Source: Apium graveolens | Taxonomy: Eukaryota; Streptophyta; Magnoliopsida; Apiales; Apiaceae | Length of the DNA: 64,000 bases | Direction of reading: 5' to 3' | Assembly (NCBI RefSeq): GCF_009905375.1 | Contig: NC_133650.1 | Coordinates: forward strand, 297,475,957-297,539,956 | In this document: in pieces, positions 12,341 to 22,287 of the stretch | Position numbering within the stretch: position 1 is the stretch's first letter | Layout of the letters: each line of letters starts with the position of its first letter | Notes under the pieces: generated by a model | Told to the model about the DNA's origin: nothing | The model's input: only the letters and a program-made list of their open reading frames with translations | The model's database searches: none | Position numbers and translations under genes: made by a program

Positions 12341-13586
12341 TGAAAGGCATATGTCATAGCCTATTTGTTTATTCGAGGATTTAACTCAACTCAATTAAGA
12401 ATGTAATAAGTAAATAGTGGATCTATCGTCAGAGAGATCTCACAGAGTAACATATGTCAAAGGATTAAGAAGCATTGTTCATCTACAGACTTGATTACTT
12501 CATTCACTGGAAGAAGCTCAAGAAATTGATCAAGCCTCAATGATATAAATCAAGATTGTGGATTTAATCAAGTGACAGAGATCTCGTCAGGGTATCAATT
12601 AATTACAAGGATTTAGTCTGAAGAAAATCAAGAGTATCAAGGTCAAGGCATGAAGAAACGTCACGGAAGTTAGTCACTCATGAACCAGACAGTACATCGA
12701 GTGTCAACATTGAAGTGGTGGAATTGATTCATAATTTTAAGTGATTTTCAGAAGATATTCAGAAGAATGGTTGCTGCTCAAGATTAGTATTAATTCTCTA
12801 TTAATTAATTAAGTCATATAATTTAATTAAGAAAATAAATTATATCTGCAAAGATTAATTTATTGATTAATTGAATTAATTGATTAATTAATTCAGAATT
12901 AATATTAAGGGTTTTCAGAATTTTTATTACATTAAAATCTATTATTAATTCAGTAAGACAATATGATTTGAACTACTATGACAATCGGTATGACAATTGA
13001 TAGTCATACCGAAAGTCTTGCTAGTTCATTCTGATTGTCTTGCTAGCTCTAAAGATAGTTCTACCGATTGTCTTGCTGAGCCAAGGGAATGTCATTGCAG
13101 TTCATTTCCATTCGGCTGTTTTGATTAAAGAAGCAGAAGACATTCATTCTGACTATCATCCAAAAAAAACCAAGTCAAGAACACAGCAGAAACAAAAGCA
13201 AAACATTTCATTTTTTTCATCTGCTTTATTCAAGATCAAAATTCTAGATTGTAAAGTTAAATCCAAACCACTAGAATTATTTATCTTGTTCTTGTGTAAC
13301 AATCTAGCGGATCAAAATCCCTAGAACTTAATCTCAAATCGCATTTAGCATTTGATCTTTTTATTACAAAAATAGAAAAAGTTCATGTCGAATTTATTCT
13401 AGATTTGTAATAATTGATTTGAGATTAATCCCTTGTAACAGATACCGTTGTTGTAACACCTTTCAAGTTTAATAAAAGTTTTATTTAACTTGAATTTTGT
13501 TTCACCTTTTTATTCCGCATTTTATTCGATTAAACGGTATAGTTTGTATTCAACCCCCCCTTCTACAAACATATTGGGACCTAACA
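12341..13586 (+). repeat. 3' LTR of element B (1,246 bp)
   Basis: It starts TGAAAGGCAT right after the polypurine tract and ends GGGACCTAACA. It is the same family as the E LTR at 34982-36321 (1,340 bp). The length difference lies largely in the 33-bp repeat array, which has about 2.5 units here and six in E. An AT-rich block of TTAATTAATT-type palindromes (about 12786-12905) lies before the array in both. Confidence 0.9.
12966..13088. repeat. 33-bp composite repeat with an inverted arm, in the LTR of element B
   Basis: Direct units lie at 13003-13088: a 12-mer like GTCATACCGAAA (13003-13014), a 21-22-mer like GTCTTGCTAGTTC (13015 and 13037), another 12-mer (13058-13069) and a further start at 13070. 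Just left (12966-13002) is the same material in reverse orientation (GACAATCGGTATGAC), so the array begins with a large inverted repeat. Confidence 0.82.
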
Positions 13587-14033
13587 AAAATTGACAGGAA
13601 AAGTACAAGTGGAAGCTGCCAATTTCTTGGAGGCAGATTGGTTTCTTGGTTTAGTAAGAAACAAAAGTCAATCTCCACATCAACTGCCGAAGCAGAATAC
13701 ATTGCTGCAGGAAGCTGTTGTGCACAGATTCTTTGGATGAAGAATCACTTACTGGATTATGGGTTAACATATTTTAAAATCCCTATTTACTGTGATAATC
13801 AAAGTGCTATTGCTATGACAGGTAATCCAGTTCAACACTCAATGACAAAGCACATCAGCATTAGGTACCACTTCATAAGGGAACATGTGGATGAAGGTAC
13901 AGTGGAATTGCACTTTGTTCCAACAGATCAACAACTAGCAGATATCTTCACAAAACCACTGTGTGAAGCTACTTTTACAAGATTGGTAAATGAACTTGGA
14001 ATGGTTTCAGGTTCTTTCTCTAAATCTGCTTAG
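13587..14033 (+). pseudogene. pol: Element C pol remnant: RNase H C-terminal part
   Basis: Reading from the LTR of B, the frame enters copia RNase H in its [10 protein letters not shown] block. It keeps the catalytic Glu context [12 protein letters not shown], the Asp in YCDNQSAIA, and the C-terminal [11 protein letters not shown] motif, ending with TAG at 14031-14033. The preceding RNase H Asp (YSDAD-type block), RT and integrase are on the other side of element B, outside the window. Confidence 0.88.
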
Positions 14034-15009
14034 TTTTGATTTTGATGCATCAGACTTTATGATCAGTATTTACAGAAATTACTCTCCTTGTGTATTCTAT
14101 GCTTAATTGAAAATTGCTTAAGTACTGATTATTGTCTGATGTGAATTTCTAAACTCTGATAGTGATATGACTGTTTATGTGACTATTAAATCCTATGAGG
14201 ATAACTGTGCTAGATGCTGACCTAGTAGTCTTTAACATACTAAAGATCCCATGTTAGAAGTAATTATTTATGTGGAAATTTATTGACACAAGCATACTCT
14301 GATATTGAGCTTAGTTCAGTTTACTTTGTCTATCTTATTACTAAGTCAAAAACTAGATGCAGGAAGCTGTTGTACACAGATTCTTTGGATGAAGAATCAG
14401 TTACTGGATTATGGGTTTACATATTTTAAAATCCCTATTTACTGTGTTAATCAAAGTGCTATTGCTATGACAGGTAATCCAGTTCAACACTCAATGACAA
14501 AGCACATCAGCATTAGGTACCACTTCATAAGGGAATATATGGATGAAGGTACAGTGGAATTGCATTTTGTTCCAACAGATCAACAACTAGCAGATATCTT
14601 CAGAAAACCACTGTGTGAAGCTACTTTTACAAGATTGATAAATGAACTTGGAATGGTTTCAGGTTCTTTCTCTAAATCTGCTTAGTTTTGATTTTGATGC
14701 ATCAGACTTTATGATCAGTATTTACAGAAATTACTCTCCTTGTGTATTCTGTGCTTAATTGAAAATTTCTTAAGTATTGATTATTGTCTGATGTGAATTT
14801 CTAAACTCTGATAGTGATATGACTGTTTATGTGACTATTAAATCCTATGAGGATAACTGTGCTAGATGCTGACCTAGTAGTCTTTAACATACTAAAGATC
14901 CCATGTTAGAAGTAATTATTTATGTGGAAATCTATTGACATAAGCAAACTCTGATATTGAGCTTAGTTCAGTTTACTTTGTCTATCTTATTACTAAGTCA
15001 AAAACTAGA
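13706..15009 (+). repeat. 652-bp tandem duplication of RNase H and downstream DNA
   Basis: 13706-14357 is repeated at 14358-15009 with a constant 652-bp offset. By hand I count about 15 differences (roughly 2%). The unit begins inside RNase H at GCAGGAAGCTG and ends in non-coding DNA at AAAACTAGA. It is a local duplication, much younger than the element's divergence from F. Confidence 0.9.
14358..14685 (+). pseudogene. Duplicated RNase H fragment of element C with a lost catalytic Asp
   Basis: This is the second copy of the RNase H tail made by the tandem duplication, open to TAG 14683-14685. The catalytic Asp in YCDNQS is Val here (YCVNQS), and the TKPL near the end has become RKPL. It lacks the Glu-containing STAEAEYIA block. 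It cannot be an active enzyme. Confidence 0.85.
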
Positions 15010-16034
15010 ATCATGCTTCTCATCTGTTGAATTCTGATGATAGTAAATCTGATGGATGTACTAAGTGCTGATAAACCTCACTTATCAAAAGAAATAGTAA
15101 AAGAAAAGCAAATAAAAATCAGGTACTCCTTTGAGGTCTAGAGTAAAAATGTGGAAGGGACGACCGAAGTGCATTGCTGGTATTAAGTAATATACATCAG
15201 AAAAGCAAATAATCATTTTTCTTGGTGACTTTTCACACTCTATGATTACTGGAGAAATACTCTGATAATAGCATAAATTCTGATAAGCAGTCGTGACTCA
15301 CTTACACTGAGAAGCCACTGTAAAATTGAATTTCAAAAGATGCATAAAATGAGCACAAAACAGTTGAGGTGGACTCATGCATGAACTCATTCAATAGTAG
15401 GCTTCAGAATAGTGACAGATTTTTAGTACAGTTTTAGTTATGCCTTATTTCTAAGATGTACTGAAGTGAATCAGACTTTACTCTTTGTCTGATATTTTGC
15501 TTAATGCACACACTTACACTCCATTTGAATGATGAAAATTACTGTGGCGTTTAATGTTGTTTTGGACGAACAGTTTATGTGTCAAATTGCATAACTTCTG
15601 AGGACAAGTTCTGATGAAAGTTCTGATGATTAAGTTCTGAAGAACTGAAATCAGAATTTGTATGAAGAATCACAGAGATAGGCATTCATTTTTCGAGTTA
15701 AGAAATCATGTTCTGATGACTGTTAAGTTCTGATATAAGTCTAAGTGCTGATATTAAATTGTGATCCTCTATTTGACTTATTTGTGGTTAAAATCTGAAA
15801 CAGTCTTCGTTTAAATCAGAATATGAACGGGTGAGATATTAACAGTCAATTCAATTAGGGTTAGTAGGACACGTACATGCACAGTAATTTTTTTACTTGT
15901 TTCTTGTGCGCATTAAACCCTGTTTTACATTTCTAATGACTGTTTTTTTCTTCTTCCAAGTCTAGGGAGACGAGGTAGAATTATTTCTACCTGTTAGCAT
16001 TAAATTTCCTTGCGTCTTCTGGCATTCTCTTGCC
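15010..16034 (+). other. Non-coding spacer of element C with CTGAT motifs
   Basis: No gene is seen. The stretch holds repeats of AAG(T/G)(T)CTGAT-type motifs: 15063-15072, 15606-15615, 15618-15627, 15725-15734 and 15743-15752, plus many looser CTGATG/CTGATA copies. These match, in reverse orientation, the ATCAGTACTT copies in the 3' LTR of this element. Confidence 0.75.
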
Positions 16035-16042
16035 TATATAAA
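16035..16042 (+). promoter_or_regulatory. TATA box before the small ORF of element C
   Basis: TATATAAA lies 76 bp before ATG 16118, with a T/C-rich leader between. Element F has a degenerate TATGTAAA (43271-43278) 72 bp before its homologous ATG. This suggests an independent promoter. Confidence 0.55.
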
Positions 16043-16117
16043 CCAACACCTCAAATCAGCCTACACATCATTTCTTTTCTCACATACTCACTCTTCTTTC
16101 CTTCATACCAACACAAA

Positions 16118-16387
16118 ATGGTCAACTATAATATGTTTTTGAATTATGAGACCTTCAACATGGAGCTGAGCTGTGATGACTGGCAGCAGGAATGGCACGT
16201 AACTATCATTCCTGATGAGATTTGGGACTCGGTTCCCCAGGAGGTTCTCATACACCTCCTGTTCTTTTACATGGACTACCATCGCCATCTGGAGCAATTG
16301 GAAGAAGAAAGGCTGGAAGCTCTCCGCCAACAAGAGCGAATCATTCGACTCGCTATTCTTTTTGTAGAGAGTCGGAAGAAGAAATAA
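16118..16387 (+). CDS. Small ORF of element C between pol and ORF2 (89 aa, unknown function)
   Basis: This ORF is open and starts at ATG 16118 (MVNYNMFLNYETF). It is acidic in its first half, has a short hydrophobic segment (HLLFFYM) and ends in a charged helix (HRHLEQLEEERLEALRQQERI) and a basic tail (RKKK). I do not recognise a family. A homologous frame lies at the same place in element F (43350-43722), with the Glu/Arg-rich helix best preserved. The start is chosen because it is the first ATG after the TATA box and leader. It may be an accessory protein of this copia lineage; alternatively it is a detached first exon of ORF2. Confidence 0.55.
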   Translation: MVNYNMFLNYETFNMELSCDDWQQEWHVTIIPDEIWDSVPQEVLIHLLFFYMDYHRHLEQLEEERLEALRQQERIIRLAILFVESRKKK

Positions 16388-16943
16388 TTTATTTTCTTCT
16401 TCCTGTTTTTCTTCATCGTCAGCTTTGTCCGGCTTTTTAGCCAAGGATAAAAGTTGTTGATGTTAGGTTTAGTAGCTTAGGACAATCTTGTAATGCTCTA
16501 ATGTAATTTCAATTTCATGGATGTATTCTCTTAATATATTAATGGAATTTCTTATTCTTGCAAGATTCTATTTCTGAGATGTTTGTAATTTTACTGCACT
16601 GTTAAATCCTGATATATCAATACTCTGATGACCATTTTACTTATTGATTTAAATTAAGTTCTGATTTTAAAATATCAGTACTTGTTTACTTGCTTTATTT
16701 TGGTCATTCTCACACTCAAAATTTTTCCAGAATATTGGTTTTGCAGTGAAAATAATTGAATAAGTGGGAACAGTTTAAATTTTGAATTAAAAATGACTTA
16801 CCTCAATTACTGGGTAAGTGGAACGGTTTTTCCTTGAAAAACTGCATGTGATAAGTAATGATTACTGTTTTCCCGTGCCCATTAACTATTCATTATTGCT
16901 GCATGTCTGACAGGTGTCCAACGGTTATTTTTTCTTAACCAAG

Positions 16944-16951
16944 TATAAGTA
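16944..16951 (+). promoter_or_regulatory. TATA-like box before element C ORF2
   Basis: TATAAGTA is followed by a leader of GA and CT repeats (16952-17035) and lies about 150 bp before ATG 17102. Two motif copies (16656-16665 and 16674-16683, inverted relative to each other) lie about 260-290 bp upstream, as in the LTR. It is weaker than the boxes in A and D. Confidence 0.45.
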
Positions 16952-17101
16952 AGAGAGAGAGAACATTATACATTCTGTTATTTACTTTTACACTTTATCT
17001 CTCTTTCTTTGCTTTTACTCTCTCTCATCTCCTGACGTTGGTTTTTCATACAGACATTTTATCAAACACCTAACAGGCAATCTTAATTTTCAATTTTTCT
17101 C

Positions 17102-20100
17102 ATGGCACCTAAGGATTTGATCATCGATGGAGCTAAGTTCATTCCCAACAACTATGTTGCAAACCTAAATCATGATGAAGCTCCGTCTGAGTTGCATTTT
17201 GTGCAAGATCTTCTTGCACACAGTGAAATTGGGTATGCATTGACCCAGCCTTCAGTCTTTTCAAGCCAATAAGTTCTGACGTTTTGGCGGACTGGGCATT
17301 TTGATAATGGTGGTGTTAATGGTACTCCCAGCATTGTTTTTGAAGTGGATGATTCTGAACATGTGGTAACTCCTGGAACAGTTCGTAAGGCTTTACATTT
17401 AGCAGACGGCTGCATTTTCTCAACACCGGAGGAACCAGCTCTACAGCAACTCATGGCCAATTTGGGGTATGAGAAGAGTTTGGCCAAGCTTGGACAGTTG
17501 AAACGAGCGCATATCAGAAAGGAATGGAGCTTTTTCTTCGACTGCATCACTAAAGCATTCGGCAATAAGTGTTCCAACTTTGATGTCATTCCAATAATGA
17601 GTCAGCACATTGGGTATGCTATTATTAACCAAACTCATTTTGATTTTGCAAGTGTTGTGATAGGTTTTATTGGGGATAGGATGACAGAGGATAGGAATAT
17701 TGTCTACTTTGCTAGATTCTGTCAGCTTATATATAATTTCTGTTGTGCTGATGCACCCCAACCTACCACTGACTTATATCCACCTTTCAAAATTACAAAA
17801 CGAGCCTTTAATGACTTGGTAAATGCTGATCTTAAGAAAACGGTAGTTAGACCTTTACAGATTCCTCAGTCTGTAAAACAGATCTTGGTAAATGCTGATC
17901 CTCAAACCTATAGATCTGTTTATCCTGATGTCCAACCTACCACCACATCTCAAACACCACACCAACCATCAGAACAAACCATAGATACATCTATACCTCA
18001 ACCCTCCCTCAGAACATATCTTAAAACATATCTCACACCTTCACAGACAGCTCAACCTTCATGCTCAGCACCCACTGTGAAGCCTTCATCTTCCAAGCCC
18101 AAGAGGACAAAGACTGTTTCTCAGACACCACAGAAGAAAAGGAGGATTGTTCTGAGAGATGAGTCTGATAGTGAGGAACAGGTTTCTGCATCAGAACCTG
18201 TTGTAAAAGAAGCTGAGAAGGTTCCTTCTCAGAAGGATTCTGGAATTGGGGGATCTAAGCTTCTCAAAAGGCTTAGAAGAATGACTTCTGCTGAACCTCC
18301 CAAGGAATCCCCACCTTCAAAGAGATACAAGAAACAGAGAGCTAAAAGGCCAGCTTCAGATGATGAGGAAGCAGCAGCTAAGGAAGGAGATCAGGAATCT
18401 CTGATCTCAAAAGAACCAGAATTTGCTGAAGCTACTGCATCTCTCTCTTCAATGTCCCCAACTCAGGAAGCTGCTACAAATAAGGCAAACACACCATTTG
18501 TGTCTCCTGTACATGAAACTGTATCTTCTGAAGACCCAGGCACAAGTGCTGAAATTGATATTCACAACCTGGTTGTGCCTGAGGTTCTCTACTTAGAAGC
18601 TCCAACAGCAGTTAATCCATCAACAACACCTGTCACTGATGCTACTCAAACTCCAGAATTGTCTACAACACCTTCTCTGCATCTAGATGTTGATGATCAG
18701 AATATAGGTGAGCATTAGGATATGGCTGTTGATCAGAACTTCGAAACAGATCAGCACTTAGAAGATGATGCTGAAGCCTCGATTGCTTCTCATACTGTTG
18801 TCTTATCAAAAGATGCTGATTCTGTAGGTTCTGATGCTTCACATGCTGATCTACTGGTGATGCTGCTCCTAATGCAGATGCTGATGAAACTGGTCCTTCA
18901 GGACATGCACCTCAACAAACTGTTCATAAATCTGAACTAGTTAAGAAGTTTGTTACAAGAGCAGCACCAGTACCTTGGAGTGAAACTCCTAGAGGACAGG
19001 AGTGGAATAAGGAATAGAACTCAGTTACTTTTGTTCCATCTGAAAAGATTCTTTCTGAGCACTTGGCCAAAGCTGATGAAATGTTAATTAATGATGATTT
19101 CAAGACACAGCTTCGAGTCACTGCATTGAGTACTAGACATCTGCAAGGTCTCCATTCAACAACTCATGCAGAGTTACGTCAAGTTAAGGAAGAATTGCTC
19201 AAGCAAGATATGACTAGGACACTTGATAAGAAAAAATTCTTCAAACCTACCTTTGACAGAGTTGCTTACATTGAGAAGACTCAAGAGAAGCAACAGTCTC
19301 AGATTGATGATATTCTGAAACATCAAGCTTCTCAGCAATCACAACTCGATGAAATCCAAGCTTCAGTGGAATTTTTTGTCTCTCTTCTCTTACCTGCTGA
19401 TGCCAAAAAGGGGGAGAAAGTAATTAAGTCCAAATACAAAACTGTTAAGACACTGAAGGGGAAGGATGATGAAAAAGATGACCAGGGAAACTTTGGAATG
19501 GGTGGAGGTCATAGTCAAGGTAGAAGTTTCTCATCAAGAAAAGCTGAAATCACAAGTCACAGGACAAGTTCTGATGCTGGAAAAAGAATTACTTCTGCTA
19601 CTGGTAAAAGGATAAGTTCTGATGAACTTTTGGATCTTGATGAAGAATTATCAAGACATTTATTTCTAAAGGAGAATCCAGGAATGGACTTGGAAAGTTT
19701 GATGGAAGAAGAAGCTAGACTTAAGTCAGAAAAAGTCAAATCTAAATCTGAAGCTTCTGTTGGTAAAAAGAAACTTTCAAAAGTCAAAGGCATTGTGAGA
19801 AAGGAAAGAACAAATCCTGAAGCAACCACGACTAAATCAAAATTGCAGATAGATCCAAGGTCCAAGGGCAAAGAAAAAGTTGGTGAACCTATCAAGGTTT
19901 ATGTGCCTCCTGTGAATGAAGAAATTACTGTTGAAGATGATGATCTTGCTCTGACTTCAAGAAAAATTTCTAAGACAACCTCTGACATGGCTCAAGTTAT
20001 TCAGGGTGAAGATAGAGTTAGTTCTGATATCTCAAAGAAGCAAGTAACCTCTGACATAGCTCAAGTTAACTTGATATCAGAAGAAAAATCAAAGGAAACC

Positions 20101-20811
20101 TCTGACATTGCTCATGTTAAACCTTCAAATATACTCCTACCAGGATTCACCAAAGCCAAACAGACTCAACCTTTGAAGATTGCGGCAAGTGGTTTTGAAG
20201 CAAGAGTGGTTACTGGAAAGGAAGCAAGAGATAAAATTGGATTGGGAAGTGCTAATGAAAGAAGAATACAGAACACAACCAATGATCCAACTTCCTTAAG
20301 TGAACCAGGTATTGGAGCAACTCCTGAAAGATTGAATCAACTAGAATCTGTACAGATGGTTTACCATACCTACTTGAAAGAACACATCCTGTTGTACTTT
20401 ATGACAGATGGTAGGGTTTATCATATAAGGGAAAATGCCATTCCACTGAAGTATTATGAAGAATTGGAGCATGTATTATTCTTACTTTAAGTGAATGACA
20501 AAATAACAGAAAGTGCTGCAAACTATTTGAAGAATCAGATTCAGAGACAGAATAGGCTTTATTCTGTTAAGTCTGACAGCACATATCTTCCAAAGTACAG
20601 AGATCACAAGGGTGATATTGTTGAGATGAAGCCTAACTCTGCTAAGATTATAACTACGTTTCTGGGTTACAGGGCTGTGGAATTCAATCTTGAGTCTGAC
20701 AAGATGTATTTGATCAGACTGGATCAGGACATAAAGAAAGCTAAAATTAATGATCTCAGGGCTGCAATCTTTCAAACTGGTGAAGATTCTGCAGAACTTA
20801 AAGATGATTGA
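17102..20811 (+). pseudogene. Element C ORF2 (about 1,236 codons), broken
   Basis: It starts MAPKDLIIDGAKF at 17102. The N-terminal domain (to about 17750) has KEWSFFFDCITKAF and VYFARFCQLIYNF, aligning with A, B and D. A Pro/Thr/Ser-rich middle follows with basic patches (KRTKTVSQTPQKKRR at about 18100 and SKRYKKQRAKR at about 18320). A coiled coil (about 19120-19390, QQSQIDDILKHQASQQSQ) ends in DAKKGEK. The C-terminal module (about 20340-20811) has LPKYRDHKGDI and DLRAAIFQ, also found in F. Breaks are TAA 17270-17272, TAG 18716-18718, a frame change near 18850-18940, TAG 19016-19018 and TAA 20488-20490. The basic patches would suit a nuclear or nucleic-acid-binding role (inference). Confidence 0.82.
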
Positions 20812-21167
20812 TTGATAAATGACTGGATCAGGACATAAAGAAAGCTAAAATAAATGAACTGCAGATGCTAAAAGGAGGATAATTGATAAACTTAGATATG
20901 TTGAGAGATGTTTGTTGAAGAACTATCTCAGAACAACTCCTGACATCAGAGAGATCAGAAGATGAATCCAAGTCAAGATCTACAACTGCTCAAATTCTGA
21001 TATGAATACAGACTGAAGTTGTTATCAGAAGTTAAAGTTGGTAAAGCTTTAAGGACTGTAAGTTGTAGTTATCTAGTCATATTCTCATGCATTTGTACTT
21101 AATGTTTTTGACATCATCAAATATCTGTTAACTTGTATATTATGCTAATTTACAAGTTGGGGGATAT
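20812..21167 (+). other. Element C spacer between ORF2 and 3' LTR
   Basis: No gene is seen. An internal near-copy of ORF2 end sequence occurs (ACTGGATCAGGACATAAAGA at 20719 and 20822). A purine-rich tract (GTTGGGGGATAT) precedes the LTR; it is a decayed polypurine tract compared with GTTGGGGGAGAT in F. Confidence 0.7.
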
Positions 21168-21763
21168 TGTTAGATATATTTGATAATGTCATGACTAATG
21201 TGATTTATTTTAGTTTTCAGATCTTACTTAAACAGGACAAATCAGTACTTAACTGAAATCAGCACTTATACTGAAGTCAGAACTTATACTTAAGGTTCAG
21301 GAGATATTTATCAGAAGATAATATCAGGACTTAAAGGAAACGTTCAGATAAGGAAGACAGTTGATTGAAAGGAAAAGAAGATCGAGACAAACATAAGAAG
21401 AGATATGCATGAAGAAGGAATTCTATGAAGAATAGAATACTTGGAAGAAAAGATATCTGATTGATATATTTTAGGAAGCAGAATTATATTCCATATCAAT
21501 TAGTGATTATCTTGTAACTGTGTAGTATATAAACACAGACATAGGGTTTACACTATAAGTGTTATCATTATCGAGAAGATTATTATTTTGTAACCCTAGC
21601 AGCTCTCGTGATATTTGTTCATCACTGAGAGAGGACAGTTCCATACTGTAACAGAGTTTATTGTTTTGAATAAAGTTTGTTTTCTGTTACTTGAGTTATT
21701 AAAGTTCGATTTGATTGTGATATACATTGTATTCACCCCCTCTACAGTGTGTGTGACCTAATA
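21168..21763 (+). repeat. 3' LTR of element C (596 bp)
   Basis: It begins TGTTAGATATATTTGAT, like the F LTR, and ends GTGACCTAATA, a C-to-T change from the usual CTAACA. Motif copies lie at 21241-21250 (ATCAGTACTT), 21258-21267 (ATCAGCACTT), 21276-21285 (GTCAGAACTT) and 21323-21332 (ATCAGGACTT). The TATA box TATATAAA is at 21526-21533. The base after it re-enters element D gag in an open frame. Confidence 0.88.
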
Positions 21764-22267
21764 AATGGTAAAGTAGGGATTAACAAACACAATAACTACA
21801 TACTTGATAAATATGCTCCCAGAAAAATCTGTGTCAAATGTGGTAGTGTAAATCATCTGTCTTTTAATTGCAAATCCGCCATGCCTACTTCCATTTCTGT
21901 GCAGCCTCAATTTCCTAACATGAATGCCATGCCTACCATACCTGTTAATGTTATGTCTACACAGAACATGAATGCACAATTTGCTAATATGCCATTTGCA
22001 CCTAATCCTTATTATGTTGTATATAGTATGCCACAAATGCCATTTAGCATGCCTTACTGGAATAACATGTTTACCCATAGCATGCCATTTTCTGTTAGTC
22101 ATAATATGCATGATAATTCTGTTGTAATGAATGGTTTCAAAGGCCCAACTCAATTGACTAAGAATGAATCTGAAATTCCTAGGTCAAATGAAATAAGGCC
22201 TAAGAAACAGAAAAAGAAAGCTAACAAGGCAGGACCCAAGGAAACTTGGGTACCAAAATCAACTTGA
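21764..22267 (+). pseudogene. gag: Element D gag C-terminus with zinc knuckle, cut by element C
   Basis: Copia gag is the nucleocapsid/capsid precursor. This piece starts at the LTR junction and contains a CCHC zinc knuckle CVKCGSVNHLSFNC (about 21833-21874; CX2CX4HX4C). A Met/Pro/Asn-rich stretch follows, then a basic tail (KKQKKKANK) and the TW-V-P-K motif that precedes the stop TGA 22265-22267. The frame differs from that of pol. The remainder of gag lies left of the nested insertions, outside the window. Confidence 0.88.
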
Positions 22268-22287
22268 TTTAATTTTGATGTGTGCAG

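Larger units (their letters stand above)
8815..13586 (+). mobile_element. Element B: Sirevirus-like copia element, ORF2 part and 3' LTR
   Basis: This is the host of element A. It comprises a decayed ORF2 (8817-12078), a spacer with the polypurine tract AGGGGGAGAT (12331-12340) and a 1,246-bp 3' LTR (12341-13586). The sequence to its right is copia RNase H of element C, so B is inserted in C. It is the same family as E: the LTRs align over their whole length and the ORF2 remnants match near 10270-10360 (B) and 34160-34245 (E). Its gag-pol lies outside the window. Confidence 0.88.
13587..21763 (+). mobile_element. Element C: Sirevirus-like copia element, RNase H to 3' LTR
   Basis: This is the host of element B, which interrupts its RNase H domain at 13587. 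It carries the rest of RNase H, a 652-bp tandem duplication, a small ORF (16118-16387) and a long ORF2 (17102-20811), each behind a TATA-like box, then a 596-bp 3' LTR (21168-21763). It is inserted in the gag of element D. It is a sister of F: similar pol end, small ORF, ORF2 end and LTR start. Confidence 0.88.

Noticed and set aside
13040..13324. 94-codon frame in the B LTR
   Set aside because: Lies in the LTR after the repeat array; LTRs of this type do not code, and the E LTR does not keep it.
22250..22287. A confident annotated mini-intron at the gag-pol junction
   Set aside because: 38 nt is shorter than usual plant introns and the donor is weak; reported only as a finding.
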